Below the pieces are notes generated by a model, which saw only the letters and a list, made by a program, of their open reading frames with translations, had not been told where the DNA came from and did not search any database. Source: Mucilaginibacter aquaedulcis (lineage in GTDB: Bacteria > Bacteroidota > Bacteroidia > Sphingobacteriales > Sphingobacteriaceae). Taken from it: a DNA stretch of 64,000 nucleotides. Below, piece by piece: positions 36,891 through 46,120 of this stretch (position 1 is the stretch's first letter; each line of letters opens with the position of its first letter). The stretch lies in NCBI RefSeq assembly GCF_030409325.1, contig NZ_JAUFPR010000003.1, positions 124,001 to 188,000 on the forward strand, read 5' to 3'. The position numbers were made by a program, and so were the translations under genes.

Positions 36891-37949
36891 ATGGCAAAAC
36901 TAAATTTCGGCGGCACTGAAGAAAACGTAGTAACCCGCGAAGAGTTCCCTTTATCAAAAGCTCAGGAAGTATTAAAAGATGAAGTTGTAGCGGTAATTGG
37001 CTATGGCGTACAAGGCCCAGGCCAGGCATTAAACCAAAAAGATAATGGTATTAATGTAATTGTTGGTCAGCGTAAAGGCACCAAAACATGGGATAAAGCC
37101 GTAAGTGATGGCTTTGTACCGGGCGAAACTCTTTTTGAAATTGAAGAAGCTTTAGAAAGAGGAACTGTTATTTGCTACTTATTAAGCGATGCAGCTCAGA
37201 TTGCTTTATGGCCAACTGTTAAAAAACACTTAACTCCTGGTAAAGCACTTTATTTTTCTCATGGTTTTGGTATCACTTTCAATGAGCAAACCGGCATTGT
37301 ACCTCCTGCAGATGTTGACGTATTTTTGGTTGCTCCTAAAGGTTCAGGAACTTCATTACGTCGTATGTTCCTGCAAGGCCGTGGCTTAAACTCAAGCTAT
37401 GCTATTTTCCAGGATGCTACCGGTAAAGCATTTGACCGTGTTATTGCATTAGGTATTGCTGTAGGTAGCGGTTACCTGTTTGAAACTAACTTCAAAAAAG
37501 AAGTATACAGCGATTTAACCGGCGAGCGTGGTACACTGATGGGTTGTATCCAGGGTATCTTCGCGGCTCAGTATGATGTATTGCGCAGCAAAGGCCACTC
37601 TCCATCTGAGGCTTTTAACGAAACTGTTGAAGAGTTAACTCAATCATTAATGCCACTGGTTGCTGAAAACGGTATGGATTGGATGTATGCCAATTGCTCA
37701 ACCACAGCTCAACGCGGTGCGTTAGATTGGTGGAAAAAATTCCGTGACGCCACTAAACCGGTATTTGAAGAATTATACGAAAGCGTTGCTACAGGCAAAG
37801 AGTCACAACGTTCTATAGATTCAAACAGCCAGCCAGATTACCGCGAAAAATTAGACGCGGAATTGAAAGAATTACGCGAAAGCGAATTATGGCAGGCAGG
37901 TAAAACTGTACGCAGCTTACGCCCTGAAAACCAGGTTGTAGAAGCATAA
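36891..37949 (+). CDS. ilvC: Ketol-acid reductoisomerase
   Basis: A 352-residue NADPH-dependent isomeroreductase converting acetolactate to dihydroxyisovalerate. It has the Rossmann GYGVQGPGQALNQ, coenzyme loop GQRKGTKTW, VAPKGSGTSLR and the metal-binding DLTGERGTLMG. I chose ATG 36891; an in-frame GTG at 36855 would add 12 unlikely residues. It lies 114 bp after ilvN. Confidence 0.96.
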   Translation: MAKLNFGGTEENVVTREEFPLSKAQEVLKDEVVAVIGYGVQGPGQALNQKDNGINVIVGQRKGTKTWDKAVSDGFVPGETLFEIEEALERGTVICYLLSDAAQIALWPTVKKHLTPGKALYFSHGFGITFNEQTGIVPPADVDVFLVAPKGSGTSLRRMFLQGRGLNSSYAIFQDATGKAFDRVIALGIAVGSGYLFETNFKKEVYSDLTGERGTLMGCIQGIFAAQYDVLRSKGHSPSEAFNETVEELTQSLMPLVAENGMDWMYANCSTTAQRGALDWWKKFRDATKPVFEELYESVATGKESQRSIDSNSQPDYREKLDAELKELRESELWQAGKTVRSLRPENQVVEA

Positions 37950-37957
37950 GCCTTTTT

Positions 37958-38093
37958 AGTATCAAGTATTTAGTATCTGGTATCAGGATTTTTTGATGCA
38001 CCAGGTATTAAATACTTGTTACTTACTAATAAAACAATACCAGTATCAGGTTAAAGAGGCTTACTTGATACTTGATACTAAATACTTGATACT
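37958..38093. repeat. Intercistronic palindrome (AGTATCAAGTATT word) between ilvC and leuC
   Basis: AGTATCAAGTATTTAGTATC (37958-37977) has a perfect 20-bp inverted copy at 38074-38093. The arms extend further with mismatches, and more CAGGTATTAAATACTTG words lie in the loop. The right arm ends 3 bp before the leuC ATG, so it includes the ribosome-binding region. Confidence 0.85.
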
Positions 38094-38096
38094 ATC

Positions 38097-39515
38097 ATGG
38101 GACAAACATTATTTGATAAGATATGGGATGCACACGTCGTCAGTAGCAACGAGGGTTTTCCTGATATTTTATACATCGACACACATTTCATTCACGAGGT
38201 AACCAGTCCGCAGGCATTTGATGGCTTACGCACCAGAGGATTACCTGTTTTCAGGCCCAAACAAACAGTGGCCACTGCAGATCATAACGTTCCTACAATT
38301 GATCAGCACCTCCCAATCAAAGAAGAACTTTCCCGCTACCAGGTTGATATGCTCACCAAAAACTGTAAAGAGTTTGGTATTGAGTTATACGGCTTGGGTC
38401 ACCCTTTTCAGGGTATAGTACACGTAATAGGCCCCGAGCTGGGCATTACCCGCCCTGGTGGTACTTATGTGTGCGGCGATAGCCATACCTCAACACACGG
38501 TGCCTTTGGTGCTATTGCGTTTGGTATAGGTACATCGCAAGTTGAGCAAGTAATGGCAACCCAGTGTTTGCTGCAATCGCGCCCTAAAAGGATGAAGATT
38601 GAAGTAAACGGCAAGCTGCACAAAGGTGTTGGTGCTAAAGACATTATCCTGTATATTATTTCGCAGATATCTGCCGCAGGCGGTACAGGTTATGCTGTGG
38701 AATATGCAGGCGATACCATCCGCTCATTAAGTATGGAAGGCCGTATGACCATCTGTAACATGAGCATTGAAATGGGTGCTCGTTGCGGCTTAATTGCTCC
38801 CGACGAAACCACCATTGAATATGTAAAAGGCCGTGAGTTTGCGCCTAAAGGCGAAGAGTGGGATAAGGCCGTAGCTTACTGGAAAACTTTATACTCTGAT
38901 GCTGATGCTCAGTTTGATGAAGTATTATCCTTTAGGGCAGAAGACATTGAGCCAATGATCACCTACGGAACTAATCCGGGTATGGGTATTGGTGTAACAC
39001 AACACGTTCCTGAAACTGCTTCGTTTGAAGCCAAAGAACAAGGATCATACAAAAAAGCCCTGGAATATATGGGCCTGCATGATGATGAACAACTGTTAGG
39101 CAAACCTATCGACTATGTTTTCATCGGCAGCTGTACCAACTCGCGCATTGAGGACTTGCGCCAGGTAGCCGAATTTGTAAAAGGTAAACACAAGGCCGAT
39201 AATGTGACCGTATGGGTAGTTCCAGGATCAAAACAGGTACAGGAACAAGCTATACGCGAAGGGCTCGACAAGATATTTAACGAAGCAGGTTTCCCGCTCC
39301 GCGAACCAGGATGCAGTGCCTGCCTGGGTATGAATGAGGATAAAATACCGGCTGGCAAATACTGTGTATCTACCTCAAACCGTAATTTTGAAGGCAGACA
39401 AGGCCCTAACAGCCGCACCTTCCTGGCCAGCCCGCTTACCGCGGCAGCATCAGCAATTACCGGTAAGGTTACAGATATCAGAACCTTTCTGAAAGAAGAA
39501 GAGTTAGTTAGCTAA
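38097..39515 (+). CDS. leuC: 3-isopropylmalate dehydratase large subunit
   Basis: A 472-residue aconitase-family subunit that binds the [4Fe-4S] cluster for isomerising 2- to 3-isopropylmalate. Cluster cysteines are in [13 protein letters not shown] and [27 protein letters not shown] is the family signature. Its partner leuD lies beyond a small ABM-family gene. Confidence 0.97.
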   Translation: MGQTLFDKIWDAHVVSSNEGFPDILYIDTHFIHEVTSPQAFDGLRTRGLPVFRPKQTVATADHNVPTIDQHLPIKEELSRYQVDMLTKNCKEFGIELYGLGHPFQGIVHVIGPELGITRPGGTYVCGDSHTSTHGAFGAIAFGIGTSQVEQVMATQCLLQSRPKRMKIEVNGKLHKGVGAKDIILYIISQISAAGGTGYAVEYAGDTIRSLSMEGRMTICNMSIEMGARCGLIAPDETTIEYVKGREFAPKGEEWDKAVAYWKTLYSDADAQFDEVLSFRAEDIEPMITYGTNPGMGIGVTQHVPETASFEAKEQGSYKKALEYMGLHDDEQLLGKPIDYVFIGSCTNSRIEDLRQVAEFVKGKHKADNVTVWVVPGSKQVQEQAIREGLDKIFNEAGFPLREPGCSACLGMNEDKIPAGKYCVSTSNRNFEGRQGPNSRTFLASPLTAAASAITGKVTDIRTFLKEEELVS

Positions 39516-39526
39516 TAACAATAATA

Positions 39527-39610
39527 TGTCATTGCGAGCATAGCGTGGCAATCGCGAACTGTGCAGAGCGAATAACCTGATTCGCGATTGCTTCGTTCCT
39601 CGCAATGACA
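39527..39610. repeat. REP-like palindrome (GTCATTGCGAGG family) between leuC and the ABM gene
   Basis: TGTCATTGCGAG ... GGCAATCGCGAA faces TTCGCGATTGCTTCG ... CTCGCAATGACA, an 84-bp imperfect hairpin with about 30-bp arms. It ends 14 bp before the ABM gene start. The end sequences recur at 52778-52861 and, degenerate, at 45920-45997. Confidence 0.85.
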
Positions 39611-39623
39611 AAAAGAAAATAGC

Positions 39624-39962
39624 ATGATATTAGAAGTTGCCATTTTAAATGTGATACCGGGCCAGCAAGATGCTTTTGTGAAAGCGTTTTCAAAAGCTCA
39701 GGCCATCATATCAAAAATGACAGGGTATATCAGTCATCAGCTTAAGCAATGTATTGAAAACGAAAGCCGGTACCTACTGCTGGTTGAGTGGGATATATTA
39801 ACTGATCATACCGTAGGCTTCAGACAATCAAAAGAATACCAGGAGTGGAAAGCTTTATTACATCATTTTTATGATCCTTTCCCTACTGTTGAACATTATA
39901 AAGATACAGAGATAGCGGGTGCCGCAAGCCCCTCCGTTTCTTATCAAACATCTCAAATCTAA
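39624..39962 (+). CDS. ABM-domain (antibiotic biosynthesis monooxygenase-like) protein
   Basis: A 112-residue dimeric alpha+beta barrel protein: ILEVAILNVIPGQQDAFVKA opens the ABM fold, ISHQLKQCIENESRYLLLVE gives the middle strands and HHFYDPFPTVEHYKD the end. Relatives are heme-degrading or quinol monooxygenases, or have unknown roles. It lies between leuC and leuD, only 6 bp before leuD, so it is translated with the leucine genes. The reaction is unknown. Confidence 0.82.
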   Translation: MILEVAILNVIPGQQDAFVKAFSKAQAIISKMTGYISHQLKQCIENESRYLLLVEWDILTDHTVGFRQSKEYQEWKALLHHFYDPFPTVEHYKDTEIAGAASPSVSYQTSQI

Positions 39963-39968
39963 AAAAAG

Positions 39969-40556
39969 ATGGCAACCAAAATATTCAAACATATACAAAC
40001 CAGCGTGGTGCCTCTGCCTATCGAGAACATCGATACCGACCAGATCATCCCTGCTCGTTTTTTAAAGGCCACTACCCGCGATGGTTTTGGCAATAACTTA
40101 TTCCGCGATTGGCGTTTTGACGAGAACGATAACCCTAAAGAGGAATTTGTGCTCAACAACCCGAACTTCAGCGGTAAAATACTGGTTGCCGGTAAAAACT
40201 TCGGTTGCGGCAGTAGCCGTGAACACGCTGCCTGGGCCATTGCCGATTACGGTTTCGACGCAGTTGTAAGCAGCTTTTTTGCAGATATATTTAAAGGCAA
40301 CGCCCTAAACAATGGCTTGCTGCCGGTACAGGTAAGCGAAGATTTTTTAAAGAAGATCTTTGATGCTGTTTATGCCGACCATACCGCAGCCGTTGAAATT
40401 GACCTGGTTGATCAGTTTATCAAAATAGTAGCCACCGGCGAACAGGAAACATTCGAGGTTAACCCCTACAAAAAAGCCTGCATGACCAATGGTTATGATG
40501 ATATTGATTACATCCTGAGCAAAAAGGAATTAATTGAGGAGTTTGAAGGCAAATAA
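39969..40556 (+). CDS. leuD: 3-isopropylmalate dehydratase small subunit
   Basis: A 195-residue swivelling-domain subunit of isopropylmalate isomerase. Motifs are [13 protein letters not shown] and [15 protein letters not shown]. It pairs with LeuC upstream; the two are split by an ABM gene instead of being adjacent. Confidence 0.96.
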   Translation: MATKIFKHIQTSVVPLPIENIDTDQIIPARFLKATTRDGFGNNLFRDWRFDENDNPKEEFVLNNPNFSGKILVAGKNFGCGSSREHAAWAIADYGFDAVVSSFFADIFKGNALNNGLLPVQVSEDFLKKIFDAVYADHTAAVEIDLVDQFIKIVATGEQETFEVNPYKKACMTNGYDDIDYILSKKELIEEFEGK

Positions 40557-40573
40557 TTAACCAAGCGTAATTG

Positions 40574-40672
40574 AAAAAAGCTCCCTCTAAATCTCCCCCA
40601 AAAGGGGAGACTTTAAAAAGTTTTTAGAAGCCCTCCCCTTTGGAGAGGATTGGATGAAGCTTTCGTAATGAC
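40574..40672. repeat. Intercistronic palindrome (CTCCCCAAAAGGGGAG word) between leuD and leuB
   Basis: A perfect hairpin TCTCCCC (40592-40598) / GGGGAGA (40604-40610) with loop CAAAA, a second CTCC/GGAG hairpin near 40632-40645, and outer pairing of GAAAAAAGCT with AGCTTTC. Related to the CCCCTAAAGGGG element at 58786-58871. Confidence 0.75.
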
Positions 40673-40686
40673 GAATTGAATTTAAC

Positions 40687-41766
40687 ATGGGAATTAAAAA
40701 ACATATATTAGTAATACCCGGTGATGGTATCGGGCCCGAAGTAACAACATGGGGTAAGGCCGTTTTGGAAAAGATTGGTCAGCAGTTTGGTCACGAATTT
40801 ACCTTCGACGAAGCCCTGATGGGCCACGCAGGTATTGAAGCTACCGGCAATCCGCTACCCGATGAAACACTTGAAAAGGCTAAGGTCAGTGATGCCATTT
40901 TATTTGGAGCTATTGGTCACATCAAATACGATAATGATCCGTCAGCAAAGGTTCGTCCAGAGCAAGGGTTGTTGAAAATACGCAAGGAACTTGGTTTGTA
41001 TGCCAACCTGCGCCCTATCATGCTGTTTGATGAACTGCTTGATGCATCGAGCCTGAAACCGGAGATATTGAAAGGAACTGATATCCTGTTTTTCCGCGAG
41101 CTTACAGGCGATGTTTATTTCGGCGAGAAAAAACGCAGCGAAGATAGGAATACCGCTTCTGACCTGATGATCTATTCCCGTTATGAAGTCGAGCGTATCG
41201 CTATCAAAGCATACGAGGCTGCTCGTGTACGCGGTAAAAAATTATGTTCAGTTGATAAAGCCAACGTACTGGAAGCTTCACGCCTGTGGCGCGAGGTGGT
41301 ACAGGAAATTGCCAAACAATATCCTGATGTTGAAACCGAGCACATGTTTATTGATAATGCCGCTATGCAGCTGGTTAAAAACCCTAAAAAGTTTGATGTG
41401 GTATTAACCGCTAACCTTTTTGGTGATATTTTAACTGATGAGGCATCGCAAATTGCAGGTTCAATGGGTATGCTGGCATCAGCATCGGTTGGTGATGGTA
41501 CCGGCTTTTTTGAGCCTATCCACGGTTCGGCACATGACATTGCGGGGCAGGATAAAGCCAACCCGCTGGCATCCATATTATCAGTAGCATTGATGCTGGA
41601 GATCAGCTTCGGATTAAAAGAAGAAGCCAAACTGATCACATCAGCTATTGACAAAACGCTTAAACAAGGTTACCGCACCGGCGACATTGCTGATGCTAAT
41701 ACCGATAAAAGCAAAATTTTAGGCACCACAGCCATGGGCCAAAAAGTGTTAGAGTATTTGAGCTAA
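40687..41766 (+). CDS. leuB: 3-isopropylmalate dehydrogenase
   Basis: A 359-residue NAD-dependent beta-decarboxylating dehydrogenase giving 2-ketoisocaproate. The family motifs are VIPGDGIGPEV, ELTGDVYFGEK, DKANVLEASRLWREV, TANLFGDILTDEAS and FEPIHGSAHDIAG. It is followed after 13 bp by a methyltransferase gene. Confidence 0.96.
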   Translation: MGIKKHILVIPGDGIGPEVTTWGKAVLEKIGQQFGHEFTFDEALMGHAGIEATGNPLPDETLEKAKVSDAILFGAIGHIKYDNDPSAKVRPEQGLLKIRKELGLYANLRPIMLFDELLDASSLKPEILKGTDILFFRELTGDVYFGEKKRSEDRNTASDLMIYSRYEVERIAIKAYEAARVRGKKLCSVDKANVLEASRLWREVVQEIAKQYPDVETEHMFIDNAAMQLVKNPKKFDVVLTANLFGDILTDEASQIAGSMGMLASASVGDGTGFFEPIHGSAHDIAGQDKANPLASILSVALMLEISFGLKEEAKLITSAIDKTLKQGYRTGDIADANTDKSKILGTTAMGQKVLEYLS

Positions 41767-41779
41767 ATATTTAAGGCCG

Positions 41780-42547
41780 ATGAAAAAAGCAATGAAATGG
41801 AACGCCGATCTGTATGATGAAAAACATGCCTTCGTATTTCAATACGGCGAAGATGTGTTGGAATTACTGGATGCTAAACCCGGCGAATATATACTTGACC
41901 TCGGTTGCGGAACAGGCCATTTAACAAAACAAATACAGGATAAAGGGGCTATAGTAAAAGGCACCGATCTTTCGCCCGATATGATTGCGCAGGCAAAGGA
42001 AAAATATCCGGAAGTTGATTTTGAAATTGAAAATGCTGCCGACTTTTTTACCGATAAGCCTTATGATGCCGTATTTTCAAACGCGGCGCTGCATTGGGTG
42101 CTTGATCAAAACGGTATGATGCGCAGTGTATATAATAGCCTGAAACATGGCGGCCGCTTTGTGGCCGAAATGGGTGGCAAAGGAAATGTTGGCCATTTAA
42201 TTGAGTCGACCCAGTTAGTATTGCAAAATCATGGTTATACCGAGCAGGCTGATACCAAGATATGGTACTTCCCTTCTATTGCCGAGCAGGCCACAAAATT
42301 AGAGGAACACGGTTTTAAGGTGACTTATGCTATTCTTTATGACCGCAAAACTCCGCTGCAGGATGGCGATCAGGGTGTGGCCAAATGGGTAACTATGTTT
42401 GGTGCACAATTCCTGGAAGGTATTCCCGATGAGGAGAAACCACAGATATTAAAAGAAATAACCCAGAAACTCGAGCCCTACTATAACGAAGGCGGCCAAT
42501 GGTATGCCGATTATAAAAGGTTACGGTTTGTGGCAGTGAAAGAATGA
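41780..42547 (+). CDS. Class I SAM-dependent methyltransferase, trans-aconitate methyltransferase-like
   Basis: A 255-residue Rossmann methyltransferase. Motif I is ILDLGCGTGHLTKQI, followed by GTDLSPDMIAQAKEKYP and DAVFSNAALHWV; the N-terminal MKWNADLYDEKHAFVFQYGE and overall length resemble trans-aconitate 2-methyltransferase (Tam) or related small-molecule enzymes. It sits 13 bp after leuB and before leuA, so it is translated with the leucine genes. A substrate such as 3-isopropylmalate, isopropylmaleate or trans-aconitate is plausible; this is inference. Confidence 0.85.
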   Translation: MKKAMKWNADLYDEKHAFVFQYGEDVLELLDAKPGEYILDLGCGTGHLTKQIQDKGAIVKGTDLSPDMIAQAKEKYPEVDFEIENAADFFTDKPYDAVFSNAALHWVLDQNGMMRSVYNSLKHGGRFVAEMGGKGNVGHLIESTQLVLQNHGYTEQADTKIWYFPSIAEQATKLEEHGFKVTYAILYDRKTPLQDGDQGVAKWVTMFGAQFLEGIPDEEKPQILKEITQKLEPYYNEGGQWYADYKRLRFVAVKE

Positions 42548-42550
42548 TAG

Positions 42551-42621
42551 GTTATACGTTTTACGTACAACAGATAATAAATAATTAAATAACGTAAAAC
42601 TTAAAACGTAATACGTACAAC
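42551..42621. repeat. Intercistronic palindrome (ACGTAAAACGTA word) before leuA
   Basis: GTTATACGTTTTACGTACAAC (42551-42571) faces TTAAAACGTAATACGTACAAC (42601-42621), with AACGTAAAAC in the loop. The left arm repeats the start of the ilvD-ilvB element at 34288. Confidence 0.75.
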
Positions 42622-42637
42622 TAAAAAAACAAAAGAT

Positions 42638-43804
42638 ATGTTACACGATCCCAACCGCGTTTATGTTTTTGATACCACGCTGCGTGATGGCGAGCAGGTA
42701 CCGGGTTGCCAGTTAACAACCCCCGAAAAAATTGAGATAGCCAAAGAGCTGGAGCTGCTGGGCGTGGATATCATTGAAGCAGGCTTTCCGGTTTCAAGCC
42801 CTGGCGATTTTAACAGCGTTGTTGAAATTTCAAAGGCAGTTAAAGAACCTACCGTTTGTGCACTAACCCGTGCAAACAAAGGTGATATTGATGCCGCTAT
42901 CGAATCATTAAAATATGCCAAACGTCCGCGTATACATACAGGTATCGGCTCGTCTGATATGCACATCAAGCATAAATTTAACAGCACCCGCGAAGAAATT
43001 CTGGAGCGTGCCGTTGAAGCTGTAAAATATGCCAAACGTGCCGTTGAAGATATTGAGTTTTACGCCGAAGATGCCGGTCGTGCTGATGTAGAATATTTAG
43101 CTAAAATGGTTGAGGCTGTGATTTCCGCCGGTGCCACTGTAGTTAATATCCCGGATACTAACGGCTACTGCCTGCCCGATCAGTATGGCAGCAAGATCCG
43201 CTTCCTGAAAGAGAACGTTAAGAATATTGACAAAGCCATTATTTCGGTACATTGTCATAATGACCTTGGTTTGGCTACTGCCAACTCTATTGCCGGCTTA
43301 CAGAACGGCGCACGCCAGATTGAAGGTACCATTAACGGCATCGGCGAACGTGCAGGCAATACCTCAATTGAGGAGGTGGTCATGATCCTGAAAACACACC
43401 AAACATTAGGTTTACATACCAACATCGACTCTAAAAGATTCTATGAATTGAGCCAGATGATCCGTACGCAAATGCGCATGCCGGTACAGCCAAATAAAGC
43501 TATAGTTGGCGCCAATGCCTTTGCACACAGCTCGGGCATTCATCAGGATGGTTTCCTGAAAATGCGTGAAAATTATGAGATCATTCGTCCTGAGGATGTA
43601 GGATTCCCGAGTGCCACCATTGTACTTACCGCACGCAGCGGCAGGCACGCGCTTAAATTTCACTTAGAACGCCTGGGCTTCAATTTAAACAAAGAAGAAC
43701 TGGCAGAGGCATACAACAGCTTTTTAACCCTTGCCGATGCTAAGCTCGACATCAATGATGATGACTTGTTGAGTTTGGTTGCGCATAAGCTGGTAAAAAA
43801 TTAA
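42638..43804 (+). CDS. leuA: 2-isopropylmalate synthase, short form without regulatory domain
   Basis: A 388-residue LeuA that condenses acetyl-CoA with 2-ketoisovalerate. The catalytic TIM barrel is complete: [20 protein letters not shown] with metal-binding His, [12 protein letters not shown] and SGIHQDG. The protein stops after the linker subdomain, so the C-terminal LeuA dimer domain that senses leucine in the ~510-residue enzymes is missing. A homocitrate or citramalate synthase is possible from the fold alone, but operon context favours LeuA. Confidence 0.9.
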   Translation: MLHDPNRVYVFDTTLRDGEQVPGCQLTTPEKIEIAKELELLGVDIIEAGFPVSSPGDFNSVVEISKAVKEPTVCALTRANKGDIDAAIESLKYAKRPRIHTGIGSSDMHIKHKFNSTREEILERAVEAVKYAKRAVEDIEFYAEDAGRADVEYLAKMVEAVISAGATVVNIPDTNGYCLPDQYGSKIRFLKENVKNIDKAIISVHCHNDLGLATANSIAGLQNGARQIEGTINGIGERAGNTSIEEVVMILKTHQTLGLHTNIDSKRFYELSQMIRTQMRMPVQPNKAIVGANAFAHSSGIHQDGFLKMRENYEIIRPEDVGFPSATIVLTARSGRHALKFHLERLGFNLNKEELAEAYNSFLTLADAKLDINDDDLLSLVAHKLVKN

Positions 43805-43806
43805 AA

Positions 43807-45057
43807 ATGGAAACTGACACTAAGAACCAGCTTGATTTCGAGTCGGCTTATGAACGCCTTAAAGGTGTTGTAAGGCGCACTCCGCTGGAATATAATGCCG
43901 GCCTGTCGGCCCGGTACGATTGTGAAATATATCTGAAACGTGAGGACCTGCAAATTGTACGCTCGTACAAACTGCGCGGTGCTTATAACATGATCAGCCA
44001 GCTAACTGCCGAACAATTAAGCCGCGGAGTAGTTTGCGCCAGCGCAGGTAACCATGCGCAGGGCGTGGCCTTTAGCTGCAATGCTTTAGGTACTAAGGGT
44101 GTAATTTTTATGCCCGAAATTACACCTAAGCAAAAGGTTACTCAAACAGAAATGCACGGCCACGGCAGTGTTGAACTAGTTTTAACCGGCGATACTTTTG
44201 ACGATTGCCTGCGCGAAGCTTTGGCTTATACCGAAGCTCACCAGATGACTTTTATCCCTCCTTTTGATAATCCTCGTATTATTGAAGGACAAGGTACTGT
44301 TGGCGTTGAATTACTACAGGATCTGCCCGGTGTTGAGACCGTAATTATGCCCATTGGCGGTGGCGGACTGGCGGCCGGTACCGGAACTTATTTAAAACAA
44401 AATGTATCCGGCATTCATTTGATAGGTGTTGAACCTGAAGGGGCCCCATCTATGCTTAAAGCGCTGGAACAGGGTGAGCCTATCACCTTACCCGAAATTG
44501 ACCGTTTTGTTGATGGTGCCGCAGTGAAACGCGTAGGTGCTTTAACTTACGAGATTTGCCGTGAAATACTGGACGATATGCTTCTTGTTCCTGAAGGAAA
44601 GGTTTGTACCACCATATTAAAACTTTACAATGAGGATGCCATTGTGGTTGAACCGGCTGGTGCGCTATCTGTAGCAGCACTGGATGCCTGCAAGGATAAA
44701 ATAAAAGGCAAAAAAGTGGTTTGCATAGTAAGCGGAGGTAACAACGATATTGCCCGCATGCAGGAGATCAAAGAGAAATCATTATTGTACGAGGGCCTGA
44801 AGCATTACTTTATTGTACGTTTCCCACAGCGCCCGGGTGCTTTGAAATTATTTGTGACCAACGTACTGGGCCCGCATGACGATATTACCCGTTTTGAGTT
44901 TATCAAGAAAAATGACAAAGAGAACGGCCCTGCTTTGGTAGGTATCGAACTACAATCGGCCGATGATTATCCTGCTTTGCTTAAACGCATGATAGCACAT
45001 CGCTTCAACGTTATTGAGCTTAACAAGGATAGGACTTTGTTTGAGTATCTCGTATAA
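43807..45057 (+). CDS. ilvA: Threonine ammonia-lyase (threonine dehydratase)
   Basis: A 416-residue PLP enzyme making 2-ketobutyrate for isoleucine. The PLP lysine is in RSYKLRGAYNM; the glycine loop GGGGLAAGTG and VSGGNND are conserved. The C-terminal 85 residues (HYFIVRFPQRPGALKLFVTN ...) form one ACT-like regulatory domain, shorter than the paired domains of E. coli IlvA. It starts 2 bp after leuA and is the last gene of the operon. Confidence 0.95.
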   Translation: METDTKNQLDFESAYERLKGVVRRTPLEYNAGLSARYDCEIYLKREDLQIVRSYKLRGAYNMISQLTAEQLSRGVVCASAGNHAQGVAFSCNALGTKGVIFMPEITPKQKVTQTEMHGHGSVELVLTGDTFDDCLREALAYTEAHQMTFIPPFDNPRIIEGQGTVGVELLQDLPGVETVIMPIGGGGLAAGTGTYLKQNVSGIHLIGVEPEGAPSMLKALEQGEPITLPEIDRFVDGAAVKRVGALTYEICREILDDMLLVPEGKVCTTILKLYNEDAIVVEPAGALSVAALDACKDKIKGKKVVCIVSGGNNDIARMQEIKEKSLLYEGLKHYFIVRFPQRPGALKLFVTNVLGPHDDITRFEFIKKNDKENGPALVGIELQSADDYPALLKRMIAHRFNVIELNKDRTLFEYLV

Positions 45058-45076
45058 ACTAATTTATTATTACTGT

Positions 45077-45113
45077 AAGCCTGAAGTATTTACGAATGCT
45101 TCAGGCTTTTTTT
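45077..45113 (+). terminator. ilv-leu operon terminator
   Basis: AAGCCTGAAG (45077-45086) pairs perfectly with CTTCAGGCTT (45099-45108), followed by a run of seven T; it lies 20 bp after ilvA. Confidence 0.92.
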
Positions 45114-45151
45114 GTTATTTTAATAAACCATTAGTAATTGATAAGGTCATA

Positions 45152-45182
45152 TTGTAAAACACACCAAAAATCTATAACCTTG
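45152..45182 (+). promoter_or_regulatory. Putative promoter of the 45197 lipoprotein gene
   Basis: TTG (45152-45154), 20 bp, TAACCTTG (45175-45182), one mismatch from TAnnTTTG, 14 bp before the ATG. Confidence 0.5.
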
Positions 45183-45196
45183 CATTAAATACTTTT

Positions 45197-45907
45197 ATGA
45201 AAAACCTTATTACTTTTCATGCCATCCTGCTTTTGGCTATCGTATCATCCTGCAAAAAAGATAATCCAACACAAAACATCTCTACAGAGGCTAAAAAAGC
45301 AGAAATTTTAGGAGTAAGAGATTCGGTATCCTATACCATTGATGGCAAAACTTATATTGCCAATAACGAAGGTACCTTCACATCTGGTGGTAACCAGGGG
45401 GTAAATCAAAAAGTTGTATACAACAATAACGGCACCATGCTTAACTGGGATATTGTTGGTGATAAAGATTCGGTTTTATTTTACAGAGGGAATTTGATAA
45501 CATCAAACACCGCTTATTTTCAGATATTCTTTGCCAAAAAATTTAATAAAAAGGATTTAAACGGCCCCAATTTCTATACGCCATCAAGGGCAGATGTTCT
45601 TAAATTATATACAGGCGACCAACGATATGCTGAAGACTTTGGCAGAGAAAACGCTCAGAACGGAATAGCTATTTTAGTATCAGCCGACAATAAATCGTTT
45701 TCTTCTTACGGCCCGCTTCCTTTACAAATGAAAACTTCATTAAAACCCGGTTTTCAAAATAATTCATCATTTAAAGTTATCAGTTTTACCCAAACAGATG
45801 TCGGAGGTTATAACCTCGAGGCCAAATTCAGTGCCACTGTGGTAGATGAGTTTAATGAGAACCCAAAGAAACTCGAGAATGGTTACCTGCGTTTATATGT
45901 TCGGTAA
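45197..45907 (+). CDS. Hypothetical lipoprotein
   Basis: A 236-residue lipoprotein (LLLAIVSSC, lipidated Cys19, then KKDNPTQ). The mature part is beta-rich (VSYTIDGKTYIANNEGTFTS is typical of Bacteroidota secreted beta-sandwich proteins). No function recognised. It has its own promoter and is convergent with the ABC ATPase gene. Confidence 0.75.
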   Translation: MKNLITFHAILLLAIVSSCKKDNPTQNISTEAKKAEILGVRDSVSYTIDGKTYIANNEGTFTSGGNQGVNQKVVYNNNGTMLNWDIVGDKDSVLFYRGNLITSNTAYFQIFFAKKFNKKDLNGPNFYTPSRADVLKLYTGDQRYAEDFGRENAQNGIAILVSADNKSFSSYGPLPLQMKTSLKPGFQNNSSFKVISFTQTDVGGYNLEAKFSATVVDEFNENPKKLENGYLRLYVR

Positions 45908-45919
45908 TAATGAATAACC

Positions 45920-45997
45920 GTTTCATTGCCAAGAGGAAGCAATCGAGAACTTTGATAATATCTCTGTAATGTTCGCGATTGCCGCGCTTGACTACGG
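45920..45997. repeat. Degenerate GTCATTGC-family palindrome
   Basis: TTCATTGCCAAGAGGAAGCAATCGAGAAC faces GTTCGCGATTGCCGCGCTTGAC; a decayed relative of the 39527 and 52778 elements. Confidence 0.55.
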
Positions 45998-46025
45998 TTT
46001 GTTAGCTACTCTTTTAGCCCCAGGC

Positions 46026-46109
46026 CGTCATGCCGAATTTATTTCGGCATCCCATTGGTAAAGTTTACGGCATATATAGCGATTGTCATGAAACAAGTTC
46101 AGCATGACG
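46026..46109. repeat. REP-like palindrome (CGTCATGCCGAATTTATTTCGGCAT family), copy 1
   Basis: Begins CGTCATGCCGAATTTATTTCGGCATCCC (itself a hairpin) and ends AAACAAGTTCAGCATGACG, with complementary CGTCATGC/GCATGACG termini. The same two blocks occur at 52132-52219. Confidence 0.8.
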
Positions 46110-46120
46110 ATGCATTAATC

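Noticed and set aside
31455-38093. CRISPR-like repetition of AGTATCAAGTATT words
   Set aside because: The words are palindromic, unevenly spaced and not separated by unique spacers of constant length; no cas gene is present.
41181-41654. 157-codon minus-strand ORF opposite leuB
   Set aside because: It is fully antisense to the conserved dehydrogenase, with low-complexity Ser/Ala composition.
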